Assembly: GCA_030674185.1 (NCBI GenBank)
Contig: CM060307.1
Location: 44,685,181-44,749,180, forward strand
Direction: 5' to 3'
Origin: Monoplex corrugatus
Lineage: Eukaryota; Mollusca; Gastropoda; Littorinimorpha; Ranellidae
DNA length: 64,000 nt
Below are positions 55,740 to 64,000 of the stretch, one piece after another. The position numbers and the translations under genes are program-made. The first letter of the stretch is position 1. Each line of letters begins with the position of its first letter. A model generated the notes under the pieces. It ran no database searches. It was not told the DNA's origin and worked only from the letters and a program-made list of their open reading frames with translations.

Positions 55740-56216
55740 AAATGGCTAGAAGAGCTTTCTCATTGAAAAAGCAGAAGGGCCCACTATCATTGAAAAAGCA
55801 GAAGAGCCCACATCATTCTGTAACCCAGTTGTTGTTGTATCAAAACCAAATAGGAAAGATATATATCTGTGCATTTACACGATGCAAGCGAGCAAAGCAG
55901 TATGAGGGATTTTAATTTCCAGCCGTTGAAGAAAGCTTGCTTGAAATGAATGTCAGAGTTATTGCTGGATCTAAACATGGGTTTCCTCCAACTCTAACTT
56001 GATATGTTTGGGGGGGGGGGGAAATCTTTGCAAAACACGCTCCCCTCTTTGTGCGTGTGTTCAAAAGACTTGCGTTTAGTTTCACAAGTGCACCTGAAAT
56101 ATACAGGCACACAATTTGGAACGTTCTTGGCAACTGCAAAGGTGCATGGATGATATTTGTTTACAGGGACAGTGTTGCAGAACATAACAAATGTTTGGAA
56201 AAAGTGTTGCTACAAG
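55740..56216 (+). pseudogene. Ty3/gypsy-type pol remnant: reverse transcriptase
   Basis: A broken + frame contains SFCNPVVVVSKPNRKD and later FKRLAFSFTSAPEIYRH and AEHNKCLEKVLLQ, matching the order of blocks in gypsy-type reverse transcriptases. The usual catalytic YIDD region is altered to a form without the Asp pair (IFVYRDS), and stops interrupt the part between. It is split by T7b at 56217; the rest resumes at 59506. An old inactive copy. Confidence 0.75.
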
Positions 56217-56831
56217 TAGCTACTCCAAACAGATTTTGAGATTACCTATAGATTTTTTAAACTATTACCAATAAACATATCTTTTTTATTGTGATTCTAA
56301 TGATACCAACAGCATTTCTGTATCTCAATTAGGAAAAAAGTTGTGACTTTTTAAAGATTTAATTTTCACGCACATTTCTGCACCAAAGCGCAAATCAACA
56401 AAATTGTCATTTTCAGCAGGCTATACAACAGAACTGATGTGTATTTTCTGATCAGTTTTGCATTTTTCTTGACATTCCTGATGCATAGATGTTTGATTTT
56501 TTTCAGGTAGTTCTTATACAGGGAAAGTGATAAAATTTGCTATCAAAAACCAGAAATATCACTTTATCAGGGTTTTTGCCAATGCCCAACTGATACAAAA
56601 GTATTTAACACGAAAGCATGCTGGAGACACATTTTCATAGCTTTCCATTGAGCTAGAAAAATGCTTTTGGTATCACTGGATTCAGCAAAAAAAGACACTC
56701 AAACCAGCACACTTTCAAAACTGTAAAAATGAAAAAAATACATTTATTTGACATTGATTAACCCTTTGTCTCCCTCATCCTACCCACTAGCATTCTGTAT
56801 CGTCACCAGAGATATCAAATCAAAAACTTAA

Positions 56832-56910
56832 CCCTTTGAATTCCTCACCCCATCCACCAGCTTCCTACAAGAAGTAGGTGGATAGGGTGAGGAAGTCGGG
56901 AGTCAAAGTA
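56832..56910. repeat. 79-bp foldback between two TTAA
   Basis: TTAA (56828-56831), then CCCTTTGAATTCCTCACCCC, a short loop, and the inverted half GGTGGATAGGGTGAGG, then TTAA (56911-56914). The arms pair over about 25 bp with few mismatches. A half copy (CCCTTTGTCTCCCTCATCC) sits just upstream after another TTAA at 56759-56762. It looks like a minimal piggyBac-type MITE. Confidence 0.6.
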
Positions 56911-57168
56911 TTAATAATTTTCTTAATACTCACAAATCGCAAAACTCAGTCACCCATCTGGATAGTGTTTTGACTTCAAGTGCCTGTCAATATCTAAAGC
57001 AGCAGATGATCAATATCACAATTACATGTAGCATGGCTGTCATTGTTCCTGTCCACAGATCATCCATGTAATGAATGTGTGTGGACTAAAAAAGCCCCAA
57101 AATTTCCATTAACAGTACACAGGATTCATCACAACATGGCAAGGTGATGCTGTTGTAGCCGCTGCACT

Positions 57169-58166
57169 TTAGATGAATAAACCAGTCTCAGGTGGACTTG
57201 CTGTGGCTTCAACTAAGTAACATTTTTGTTTTGTACTTGGGAATTCACTGAAACAGAATAAATGTGAGCAGACTAGACAACAGTTCTGGCCACTGTGCTC
57301 TGAAGTAATAACTAGTCTGAGTCTTAACTGACAAGTGTGATATACGGTAACTAGCTGAGATCTGTCACTTGCAATTAACAAGTCAGAATCCCAGGAATCA
57401 ACAAGTGATACTTGGTGCATTTGCAATAACATGGATGGTTGCACGTATGTCGGCCATACCGCTTGCTTTGTGGCAGTTTGCTTACTCGCAGTAGACGGAT
57501 GACACTTTTGTGTATGCAGCGGTGATTTCCTCCACATCATCTGCTCGCCAGATTTGACCATCATTGCTAACTGGAAGACAAAGTCCCAGTAGAAAACATC
57601 TTCAGCATGTGTGTTTTAAAAAATATCCTCCCATGAAGGCCAGCAGAAACAGTGTGTGACCCCTGATCTGTTCAGGTACCGGACTGACACCCAGCTGCCA
57701 TTCTCCTTTAACTGCAACACCTGTCCAATATAGAATCTTTCTACAAAATAAACAGCCATCCACTGGCCCTGCTTGGTGAACTGAAATAGGGCTGCTTCAA
57801 GTTCAACAGTGTCTTTTTTCATGTCAGCAGCAGATATATCTCCTTCAGGATGAGTTGCAGTAGCAGAACAGGCAGCCACAAGACAGTCTGCAGAAGGGAT
57901 AGGTCTTTCTGTGAGGAGATGGAGTTGAAGAACTAGCCTGAGATCCTCCAAAAACCCTGTCAGTTTTAGACAGCCTTTTTTTATTTGCTGACAACCCATG
58001 TAATCTAGAGGCAAAATTGCAGTACTGTTTTGAATACTTCTTTCCTTCCAACTGAAGTCCTCTTAACTGCAGCAGGAGACGGTTAGTCACGCATACTGCT
58101 GGCAACAATGGTGGTCTTCCCTTCCAGGCAGAAAGCTTCTCCTCAGTCGGTTGTAGGTTTCATCAG
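57169..58166 (-). pseudogene. T7b protein, exon 2 with a WYPG/Tudor-like module
   Basis: After the acceptor GTTGTTAACAG the frame enters in the phase left by exon 1 and reads ADETYNRLRRSFLPGRE, homologous to DLFMRMKERFLK of T7a. It stays in one frame through two stops (near 58090-58120) into FLEDLRLVLQLHLLTERPIP, ELEAALFQFTKQGQWMAVYF, FYIGQVLQLKENGSWVSVRY and CFCWPSWEDIF, a third stop (57616-57618), then AEDVFYWDFVFQL. The 'W.aV.f...FYIG.V......WV.V.yl.r....F.WP..eD' pattern resembles a Tudor/SH3-like module found at the C-terminus of uncharacterised metazoan transposon proteins. No catalytic domain was recognised. Confidence 0.5.
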
Positions 58167-58817
58167 CTGTTAACAACCACATTTCCTGTTGTTATTGTTC
58201 TCTAAGTCATGTTTCTATGTCAACCAGTTTGCAGACAAATTCAGTAATTGTCCAGTATTGTCACATCGCTAAATTTTCAGCTTACAAGTTGAATCAATAA
58301 AAGAATGTGTTCAGTTTGTTATTCATTTACTGGCAACAAATTTTGTGATTACACATTTATTTCACAGTGCACATTCATATAATTGTAAGAAATTCTGAAC
58401 AAAATGTGAGTATAGATCTAATTATATACGTAGGCCTATAGTTTTGTTTTGTTGAAGCTTAACTGATTCATCTGATGAAATTGCGACCACATTGGAAGAA
58501 CTGTGAAACCGAAAGTACTGCACAAGCTCAGGTCACGTGACCAAATAAAACCCCTTCAATCCTTGAAGTGAATGCTTTTCTTTACTAAATATATGAATGA
58601 AATAAGTGAAAAGTCTCTTTCTCGTAATACTTTTATCATGAAGGTGAGTTAGCACCAATAAATTTAAATAAGTCGGTCATTTTTCGTACCAGCCCACAAC
58701 GTCGAGTTTGTGTTGTTGGCACGATTCCACACCACCTTGTTTCAAACAGCATCGGCTCATAAAAAGTTCACAGAACAAAATATTCATAAAATCAAAAACA
58801 ATAAAGAACTAACTTAC

Positions 58818-58917
58818 CAACATGCGCGAACAGTTGACCTGACTGCGATACTGAAGCAGTCGGTGTCACATTTCGGTCACTACTGGTGTCCGACAATTCA
58901 GCGTGCGCGTCGGCCAT
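58818..58917 (-). CDS. T7b protein, exon 1
   Basis: ATG at 58917, 33 codons plus one base: MADAHAELSDTSSDRNVTPT, ASVSQSGQLFAHV, then GTAAGT. Same start (MAD), similar length, same phase and same distance from the element end as T7a exon 1, though the sequence is otherwise diverged. The downstream exon is broken, so this copy is dead. Confidence 0.5.
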
Positions 58918-59498
58918 GGCGGCTAACAATGTTCGCGACGAGTGGTACACTTCGGTCTTTTTGATCGCTTGCCGCTTCGCGTGGAAATGATAATGAAACA
59001 TCATTTTGGACAAATATTGTAGAGGGAAGTCTGATCTACAAACTGATATATTATGAGCGTGGGCATTCAGGTCTTTACAGTAGAAATTCTATTTTGGACA
59101 TTTTATTGCTTGAATTTTCACACATTGACAGCATAGATCGTGACGAAACAGGTATGAGATAAGGATCTGGATGTCTTTCATTTATTGGGCGATCTTTTTA
59201 GATCTAGCCACTCACGCGATGCGACAGAGCATTAAGTAAGGGTAGTGTAAACAGGGGGCAATCAGCGTTACGTCAAAATAGCTGGCCGAACTCGCTAGGG
59301 TAGGGCGAATGAACATGTAATAAAACGTACACGAAAATGAGTATTAGTCTAAACAAGTACATCATTCAAACAACGAAACACCAATCTTTTTATTGCAGTA
59401 GATTTTATTACATTTTCTTTCACACATCGCAAAATATGACGTTGAAAAACATCAAAAAGTAGGTCAAATCTGCTGACGCACGCTGTTTGGAGTAGCTA

Positions 59499-60340
59499 CT
59501 ACAAGAAGCAGGGCTGACATTAATCAAAGAGAAATAGGTCTACTGCATGTTGAAATCATAGTTTATGGGGATCCTGCTTTCTGATAAAGGAATTGGACCA
59601 GTGTTGGTGAAAATAGAGGCAGTTAAAAGTGAACAGCCATGTAAGTGCTGAGCAAATTTTTCTTGGTCTGGTAAGTTTCAGTGTTCATTTCATCAAATGT
59701 TTGAGACAATAAAATCTTTGTGAAGACTTGCAAGGAAGAACATGAAATTTTATTGGAGTGAAGAGCAGTAGAAAATTTTTGTTTGGAAACGGATACAATG
59801 AATACAGAAATGGTGGCCTATTATGATCAAAATGCTGAAATGCACGTCATCACTTGTACATGCCCAGTTGTGCAGTACATGCCCAGACATGGAAACTGGT
59901 GTGTAGTGCACTATATGAGTAGACACCTGACGTGTTGAGAAGTGATGCGCACAGAGAGAGAAAGAAGCGAAAGTGCTTGCATGACCATGCAAAAGATTAC
60001 GTCAATGCTTGCTTGGTACTGATTTTATCCTCAAACGGGTCAAAATCGTCAGCACACATCGAATGGTTGGTGTTGAGATTACAGGACTACCACTTCACTG
60101 TTCAGTACATACCTAGATGAAGGAATGTCGCTGATTCACGTTCATGGCTTGTCGGCAGTGACAAAAGCGTACGACGCAGGTGTGGTGATGGGACTGTGTG
60201 CAGTTCAGCAGCAAAATACTTCGTTTCCTTGCAAAAACTGCACCCCATTTGCCATGACACTGCAGGAAATTGCGTAGCCGGTCCAGATCCAGAAATGCTT
60301 GCATTAAGACAATACATTTGGACATGATCAGAATGATTGT
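59499..60340 (+). pseudogene. Ty3/gypsy-type pol remnant: RT end, RNase H and linker
   Basis: Broken + frames contain LSDKGIGPVLVKIEAVKSEQP (late RT), KNMKFYWSEEQ (start of RNase H), and HIEWLVLRLQDYHFTVQYIP with RNVADSRSWLVGSD, the RNase H end and linker typical of gypsy elements. Many stops and shifts. It follows the RT fragment directly once T7b is set aside. Confidence 0.75.
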
Positions 60341-60409
60341 CTAAATCAAACTTTCAAAACTCTGAAAGATGAACTGACACGCTTGGGAAAAAATTTGTTC
60401 TAGTAATTA

Positions 60410-60860
60410 CAGTGGAGTCCATTAATAACGACAACTGTAATAACGAGAACACTGTAGTAACGAGACATTTTTCAATCCCGTTTTTTATCCTTCTTAATCT
60501 TTAAGAATAAACCATTGGGTTTAACGAGAGTTAGTGGATAATCATCTCGGTAATAACGAGGGATTTTCTATCCTTCCTGGTCACAAAAGTTCTCGCCACT
60601 TGCCCTACCCCACCTCGTCGTCAAGTTCCCGGTAGGGCACATCTCGTGGTGGCCGGTAACAAAGAAAAACAACGAAAGGCGCGTCCTTGTGCGGTGTGTA
60701 ATCAAGGGACACTATCGATTAATTATGAACACATCGCCGGTGCCAAGATTATTTCCCTTTGTTTCCCTTGGTAAATTCGTCATTTGGGAATAACGAGAAC
60801 TCGGCAATAGCGAGAAAATGTGCCTGGGCTGTCCGCTCTCGCTATAACAGAGTTTCACTG
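60410..60860. mobile_element. pogo/Tigger-like MITE (TA-flanked)
   Basis: 451 bp, ends CAGTGGAGTCCATTAATAAC and, inward from the right, CAGTGAAACTCTGTTATAGC, flanked by TA (60408-60409, 60861-60862). CAGTG-AA-C ends rich in 'TAATAACGAG' repeats with TA duplications are typical of pogo-type non-autonomous elements. No coding sequence. Confidence 0.8.
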
Positions 60861-62110
60861 TATAATGTTTACAATGACACTTGTAAGATGCAAAATCTTA
60901 TATTACAGCAGTTATAAAATGCCATATCTTGATACCAAAGCATGCACTCTAATCATTTACCAAAGCAATTGCCCAACAATGGGCAGTCACCAAACTCCAG
61001 GGCACAAAATACATGCAAACTGGAAGGGGGCAGGCAGGAGGGGAGAGAATCGAGAGTGGGAATGCAGAGGGGAAACCTCCAGGGCACAAAACGCATGCAA
61101 ACTGAGGGGGCAGGCAGGAGGGGAGAGAATCGAAGAGTGGGAATGCAGAGGAGGAAACCTGCTGGGAAAAGAGGAGTGTCCCAAGCCAGACTTAAAGGTA
61201 GATAGAGCATGTGACAGTTGGAGAGATCATTCCAGATGCATGGAGCAGACACAGAGAAAGAATGGCGATGGGCCGTGGTACATCCACATTGAGAAACTAA
61301 ATGCCTATCACCAAAAATGGAACAGAGAAGATGGGCATGGATGCATGTCTGGAGATAGTCGCAGCACTAACACATTCTTAGCACAATGCACAGATCTTGC
61401 ATGAAATACATTGAGAAACTGGCAAACTGTGGAGAAAATGAAGCAAGGGAGTGACACAGCCATGCCTCTCCCTCCCCTCCAAGGGCAAGATGCACTGCGG
61501 AATTCCGAACACTGGATGCATGCAACAGAACAAGCCAGCAATTGGAGAGCCTCAGCAATTGATGCGAGACAAGATCAGAGAGGCAGCAAGATGGACGGTA
61601 AATGGAACTGAAACGACATGGCTGACAGCAACAAGACCAACAGGCCAGACGATAAATCTTGGCACTAAGGTCCAAGGAAGAACCACGCCAAGGCCACTGA
61701 CTCTTCAGAAAACATAACGCTAGTTGAACAGGTTAAACTCCCATGATGAAAAGCCTGAGCTGTGCCAATGAGTACCACACTTAAGCCCATCTCCATCCCA
61801 CCACCGCCATTCTGTATCATCCAATTCCAGATCTTAAACACGGTCGGTGGCTTTGGAAATGAGTTGAAGGCCCTCAGGAGATGCAGAGCTGGATTCCTTC
61901 TAAGAAGGAACAGAATTGTTGACACTAGCAAACTAAGAAAAAGAGAAATACAGATTACTCATGAAGGGCATCAAGGGATAGTTAGAACTAAAAATAAAGA
62001 TTGAGGAGTAAGGGTGGCCAGGGAGGGATAGACGCACAAAAATTTGATTAGTGTATGTGATGAATGATTATTGTATGTGAATGTTGCCTTAAGTCCACCA
62101 TCCCCACCAG
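60861..62110. other. Repetitive region, no gene recognised
   Basis: A tandem duplication of period 82 bp (CTCCAGGGCACAAAA at 60995 and 61077) with GGGGGCAGGCAGGAGGGGAG units. Open frames of 65-195 codons cover it but match nothing I know and largely reflect the repeat. It separates the gypsy RNase H part from the integrase part. Confidence 0.45.
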
Positions 62111-62114
62111 AACC

Positions 62115-62215
62115 AGTTGTCAAATGTCTAGGCGGCCCATGGCAAGATTAGCTGTTGATATCCTTGGTCCACTCCCATCAGAAAATACCATACTTGTTGA
62201 TTACTACATGCATTT
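62115..62215 (+). pseudogene. Ty3/gypsy-type integrase fragment
   Basis: A short + frame reading LAVDILGPLPSENTILVDYY, then MHFFV and a stop. The first Asp of the integrase core and the following 'GPLP' are typical of gypsy integrases. Nothing further of the integrase is recognisable. Probably from the same copy as 55740-60340. Confidence 0.6.
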
Positions 62216-62224
62216 CTTCGTGTG

Positions 62225-63490
62225 ATGGTAAGCTTTGAAGACGGAGAGAGCAGGTGGTAAGGCAACCTGACAATGAAAACCCAAGGAATGAAGAGATGGT
62301 TATTTCGTCCCAACCACTCTTGACCAGACCAGAGGAGAAAGGCACATGGCACTCGTACGCTTGTATATTGCATGAGTGGAACGCAGTGACAACCCTGCAT
62401 GCTTGCACGCGAATCAATTGATACGCAGTTGGCTGGGCTTAAAACAAAAATAACAATAACTTGCTGGAACCCGTGAAAGGCAGATTTGTGTTCCTTTGTG
62501 CAAGCTCAGTGTGTTTATCTAACAGTCCATATAATGTGAACATGCATCAGAAAAATCTGGACTGCACACAGATTGTTGTAGTTTATATTGTTTTGAGTAC
62601 CAGTATGGTTCATTTAGATTGAAACATGAGCGATTCGTTGTTAAACCTTGTTGAAAGGGATTCTAGCCGTATATTTAAGTATTTAACCAGTTAACATTTT
62701 AATCCATGAAAAGTATCAGACAGATGAATACATAAGATGTTAAGTGTTTATGTGAACATAAGATGTTAAGTGTTTCAGTAGGTAAATCGACCATTCTGTG
62801 TAGAAAGTGATCAGTCAGGGCTTAAAACGTTCCACGTCTGGGCGGAATTACGCGATTTCGGTTTGTAAAAAGAAAAAAACCTGAAAGGAGCAAGGCATCC
62901 GTGATCGGCTTGCAAGCGTTCATAGCAACGGCATGCAAGTTATGGCCCTGATTTTTCTTGGAAGAAGTTTCCGGTCGGACTAGTTTGTGGTTTTTTCCTC
63001 CTCCTGTTTTAAGCCCTGATCAGTGGATAGGCAATAAAAAACGCAAATAGGCATGTGCAGCTCAACCACAGTGTCGGATGCCAAGGTACTTACTGCTTGG
63101 CAACAGTTTATTGTGATATCACTTCTGTTTACAAAAGAAATGAGTTATACAAGTAAAATGATGTATTTTAGATCAGACTTTGCACATTCAGAATTTGATT
63201 CTACCTTTCCGATGAATGGCATTTTGGCAGTTTACCACACTGGGACTTGGTCTGAACTTGTTTTGTTTGGCTTAACACCTAATAATTAGGAGGTATGATG
63301 TAGTTCAAATGAAAGATTAGAATGCCAGTATTCTGATCAAGATCTTAAAATTTCTGTAAGTTGCTTCATTATTTTACAATTTTTTGATCACATGATGATT
63401 TGTAAGTTGGGGAATTTGAACAGTGCTGCACAATCAAAACAAAGTGACTGGTTTAAGGAAAATTAGAGACGTTTCAATTCAAGGACACAT
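62225..63490 (+). repeat. Unclassified ~1 kb dispersed repeat, copy 2
   Basis: Collinear with 30100-31110 (AGATTTGTGTTCCTTTGTGC, CTTGTTGAAAGGGATTC, TTAATCCATGAAAAG, GGCATTTTGGCAGTTT) but more diverged. It includes a GTTGGCTGGGCTTAAAAC LINE-like tail at 62430. It is interrupted by the element 62816-63018. Confidence 0.65.
62816..63018. mobile_element. 203-bp hAT-like MITE, 6-bp TSD
   Basis: Perfect 13-bp inverted ends CAGGGCTTAAAAC flanked by ATCAGT (62810-62815, 63019-63024). The other copy of the host repeat (near 30598-30612) has one ATCAGT and no insert. Non-coding. Ends and duplication size match the other CAGGG elements here. Confidence 0.9.
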
Positions 63491-63693
63491 ATATATATAT
63501 TAAAAATTAGATTTTCTGCATCTGCAAAAATAGATGCATAGATTACTTATGCCCGAGTTTTTAGGGGTTCTATGGTAGGATTTTGTTTATTGATTCAGTA
63601 GGGGAAGTAACTGTAGGCAAGGTTGCCTTGAGAGGAAGGTGTTTGCCATACAGCATACTTGTGGTTACATTTGTCGTGCGCTTGTACGTTTAA

Positions 63694-64000
63694 CCCTTAC
63701 AGTGCCAGATGATGTAATTAAAGTGTGCATCGCTATTGCCAGGGCGCATTTTCCGAATTAGGGTAATAATTCATAAAAAATTCCTGAAGCTAAAGGAGAC
63801 AAAACAGACAATAACATGTTGAATAAAGTTTGTAGCAAAATGATTTCTCTTCAAAATGACACTCACAGAAAGACATAATATGAACATTTGAATTTTTGGT
63901 GAAATATTTTATTTGTACTCACCAAATTTGCAGAAATTTTGCACTCGGTGGCATGATACATTCCAAAGTGAAACAAAAAGCAATGCTAGATCCATGTTAT
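63694..64000. mobile_element. Left end of a piggyBac-type element (runs off the window)
   Basis: TTAA (63690-63693), CCCTTACAGTGCC, TTGCCAGGGCGCAT and GGGTAATAATTCA match the left end at 51311-51420. The rest lies beyond the window. No coding sequence is visible yet. Confidence 0.5.

Larger units (their letters stand above)
56217..59498 (-). mobile_element. T7b element, complete, 7-bp TSD
   Basis: 3282 bp with ends TAGCTACTCCAAACAG at the left and its exact complement at the right (CTGTTTGGAGTAGCTA), flanked by CTACAAG on both sides (56210-56216, 59499-59505). The gypsy reading frame runs on without a shift when the insert and one duplication are ignored, which independently fixes the 7-bp size. 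Exon 1 is 581 bp from the right end and GGTCACGTGACC (58531-58542) 956 bp from it, as in T7a. It encodes a longer, broken protein on the minus strand. Superfamily not identified. Confidence 0.9.

Noticed and set aside
56480..56530. Possible acceptor TTTTTTTCAG with following frame as a boule exon
   Set aside because: It lies inside the T7b element and the frame after it is short and not Boule-like.
61000..61404. 194-codon frame at 60820-61404
   Set aside because: Most of it is an 82-bp tandem duplication and the start lies in the pogo-like MITE; no recognisable domain.
1..64000. CRISPR arrays, rRNA or tRNA genes, bacterial-type operons
   Set aside because: No regularly spaced identical repeats, no cloverleaf or rRNA cores seen by eye, and spliced genes with long introns show a eukaryotic nuclear sequence.

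Overview
This is a 64 kb piece of an animal nuclear genome, AT-rich and full of transposons. The only single-copy host gene I can recognise is boule, the DAZ-family RNA-binding germ-cell gene, on the + strand. Its RRM is split over spliced exons at 3040, 10976, 21676 and 46114, followed by a 19-nt microexon present twice (48578 and 48682). The long introns, the form of the boule RRM and the repeat types suggest a lophotrochozoan, most likely a mollusc. The species is not identifiable from what I can see. There are no bacterial operons, no rRNA or tRNA genes and no CRISPR array.

Everything else is mobile DNA, and insertion boundaries could often be fixed by target-site duplications (TSDs) and by a second uninterrupted copy elsewhere in the window. 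(1) Two related families, labelled here T7a and T7b, carry similar 16-bp terminal inverted repeats (TAGGTATTCCAAAGTG and TAGCTACTCCAAACAG), make 7-bp TSDs and share exon layout. T7a copies are at 1-1475 (partial), 3175-6441 and 33244-37631; T7b is at 56217-59498. I cannot assign them to a known superfamily. (2) A complete P element lies at 39910-44500, with 32-bp inverted repeats, an exact 8-bp TSD and an uninterrupted two-exon THAP-P transposase of 905 aa. It interrupts a LINE. (3) A clan of hAT-like elements with CAGGG/CAGGC ends and 5-6 bp TSDs (16667, 23540, 24351, 34779, 53606, 62816, possibly 47759) often keeps only a short N-terminal zinc-finger or BED-like reading frame and a GC-rich module near one end. 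(4) TTAA-flanked piggyBac elements occur at 8615, 12948, 17416 and 22227, with further candidates at 51315 and 63694.

Other remnants are a CR1/L2-like LINE (37791-39909 plus 44509-44650), 3' ends of a second LINE type and short repeats sharing its tail, a Ty3/gypsy pol remnant broken up between 55740 and 62215, a pogo/Tigger-like MITE (60410-60860), an unclassified ~1 kb dispersed repeat (30100 and 62225), and an inverted pair of elements (12086-17415).

Layout: 1-11 kb holds T7a copies around boule exon A, then piggyBac debris; 12-20 kb the inverted pair invaded by piggyBac and hAT-like elements; 20-30 kb piggyBac and nested hAT-like elements; 30-37.6 kb dispersed repeats and T7a copy C; 37.8-44.6 kb the LINE with the P element inside; 46-49 kb boule exons D and E; 51-64 kb piggyBac, hAT-like, gypsy, T7b and pogo remnants. 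The elements do not form a pathway. They are layers of insertion, almost all within introns of boule, and the nesting gives relative ages. Boule exons upstream of 3040 and downstream of 48700 were not found.
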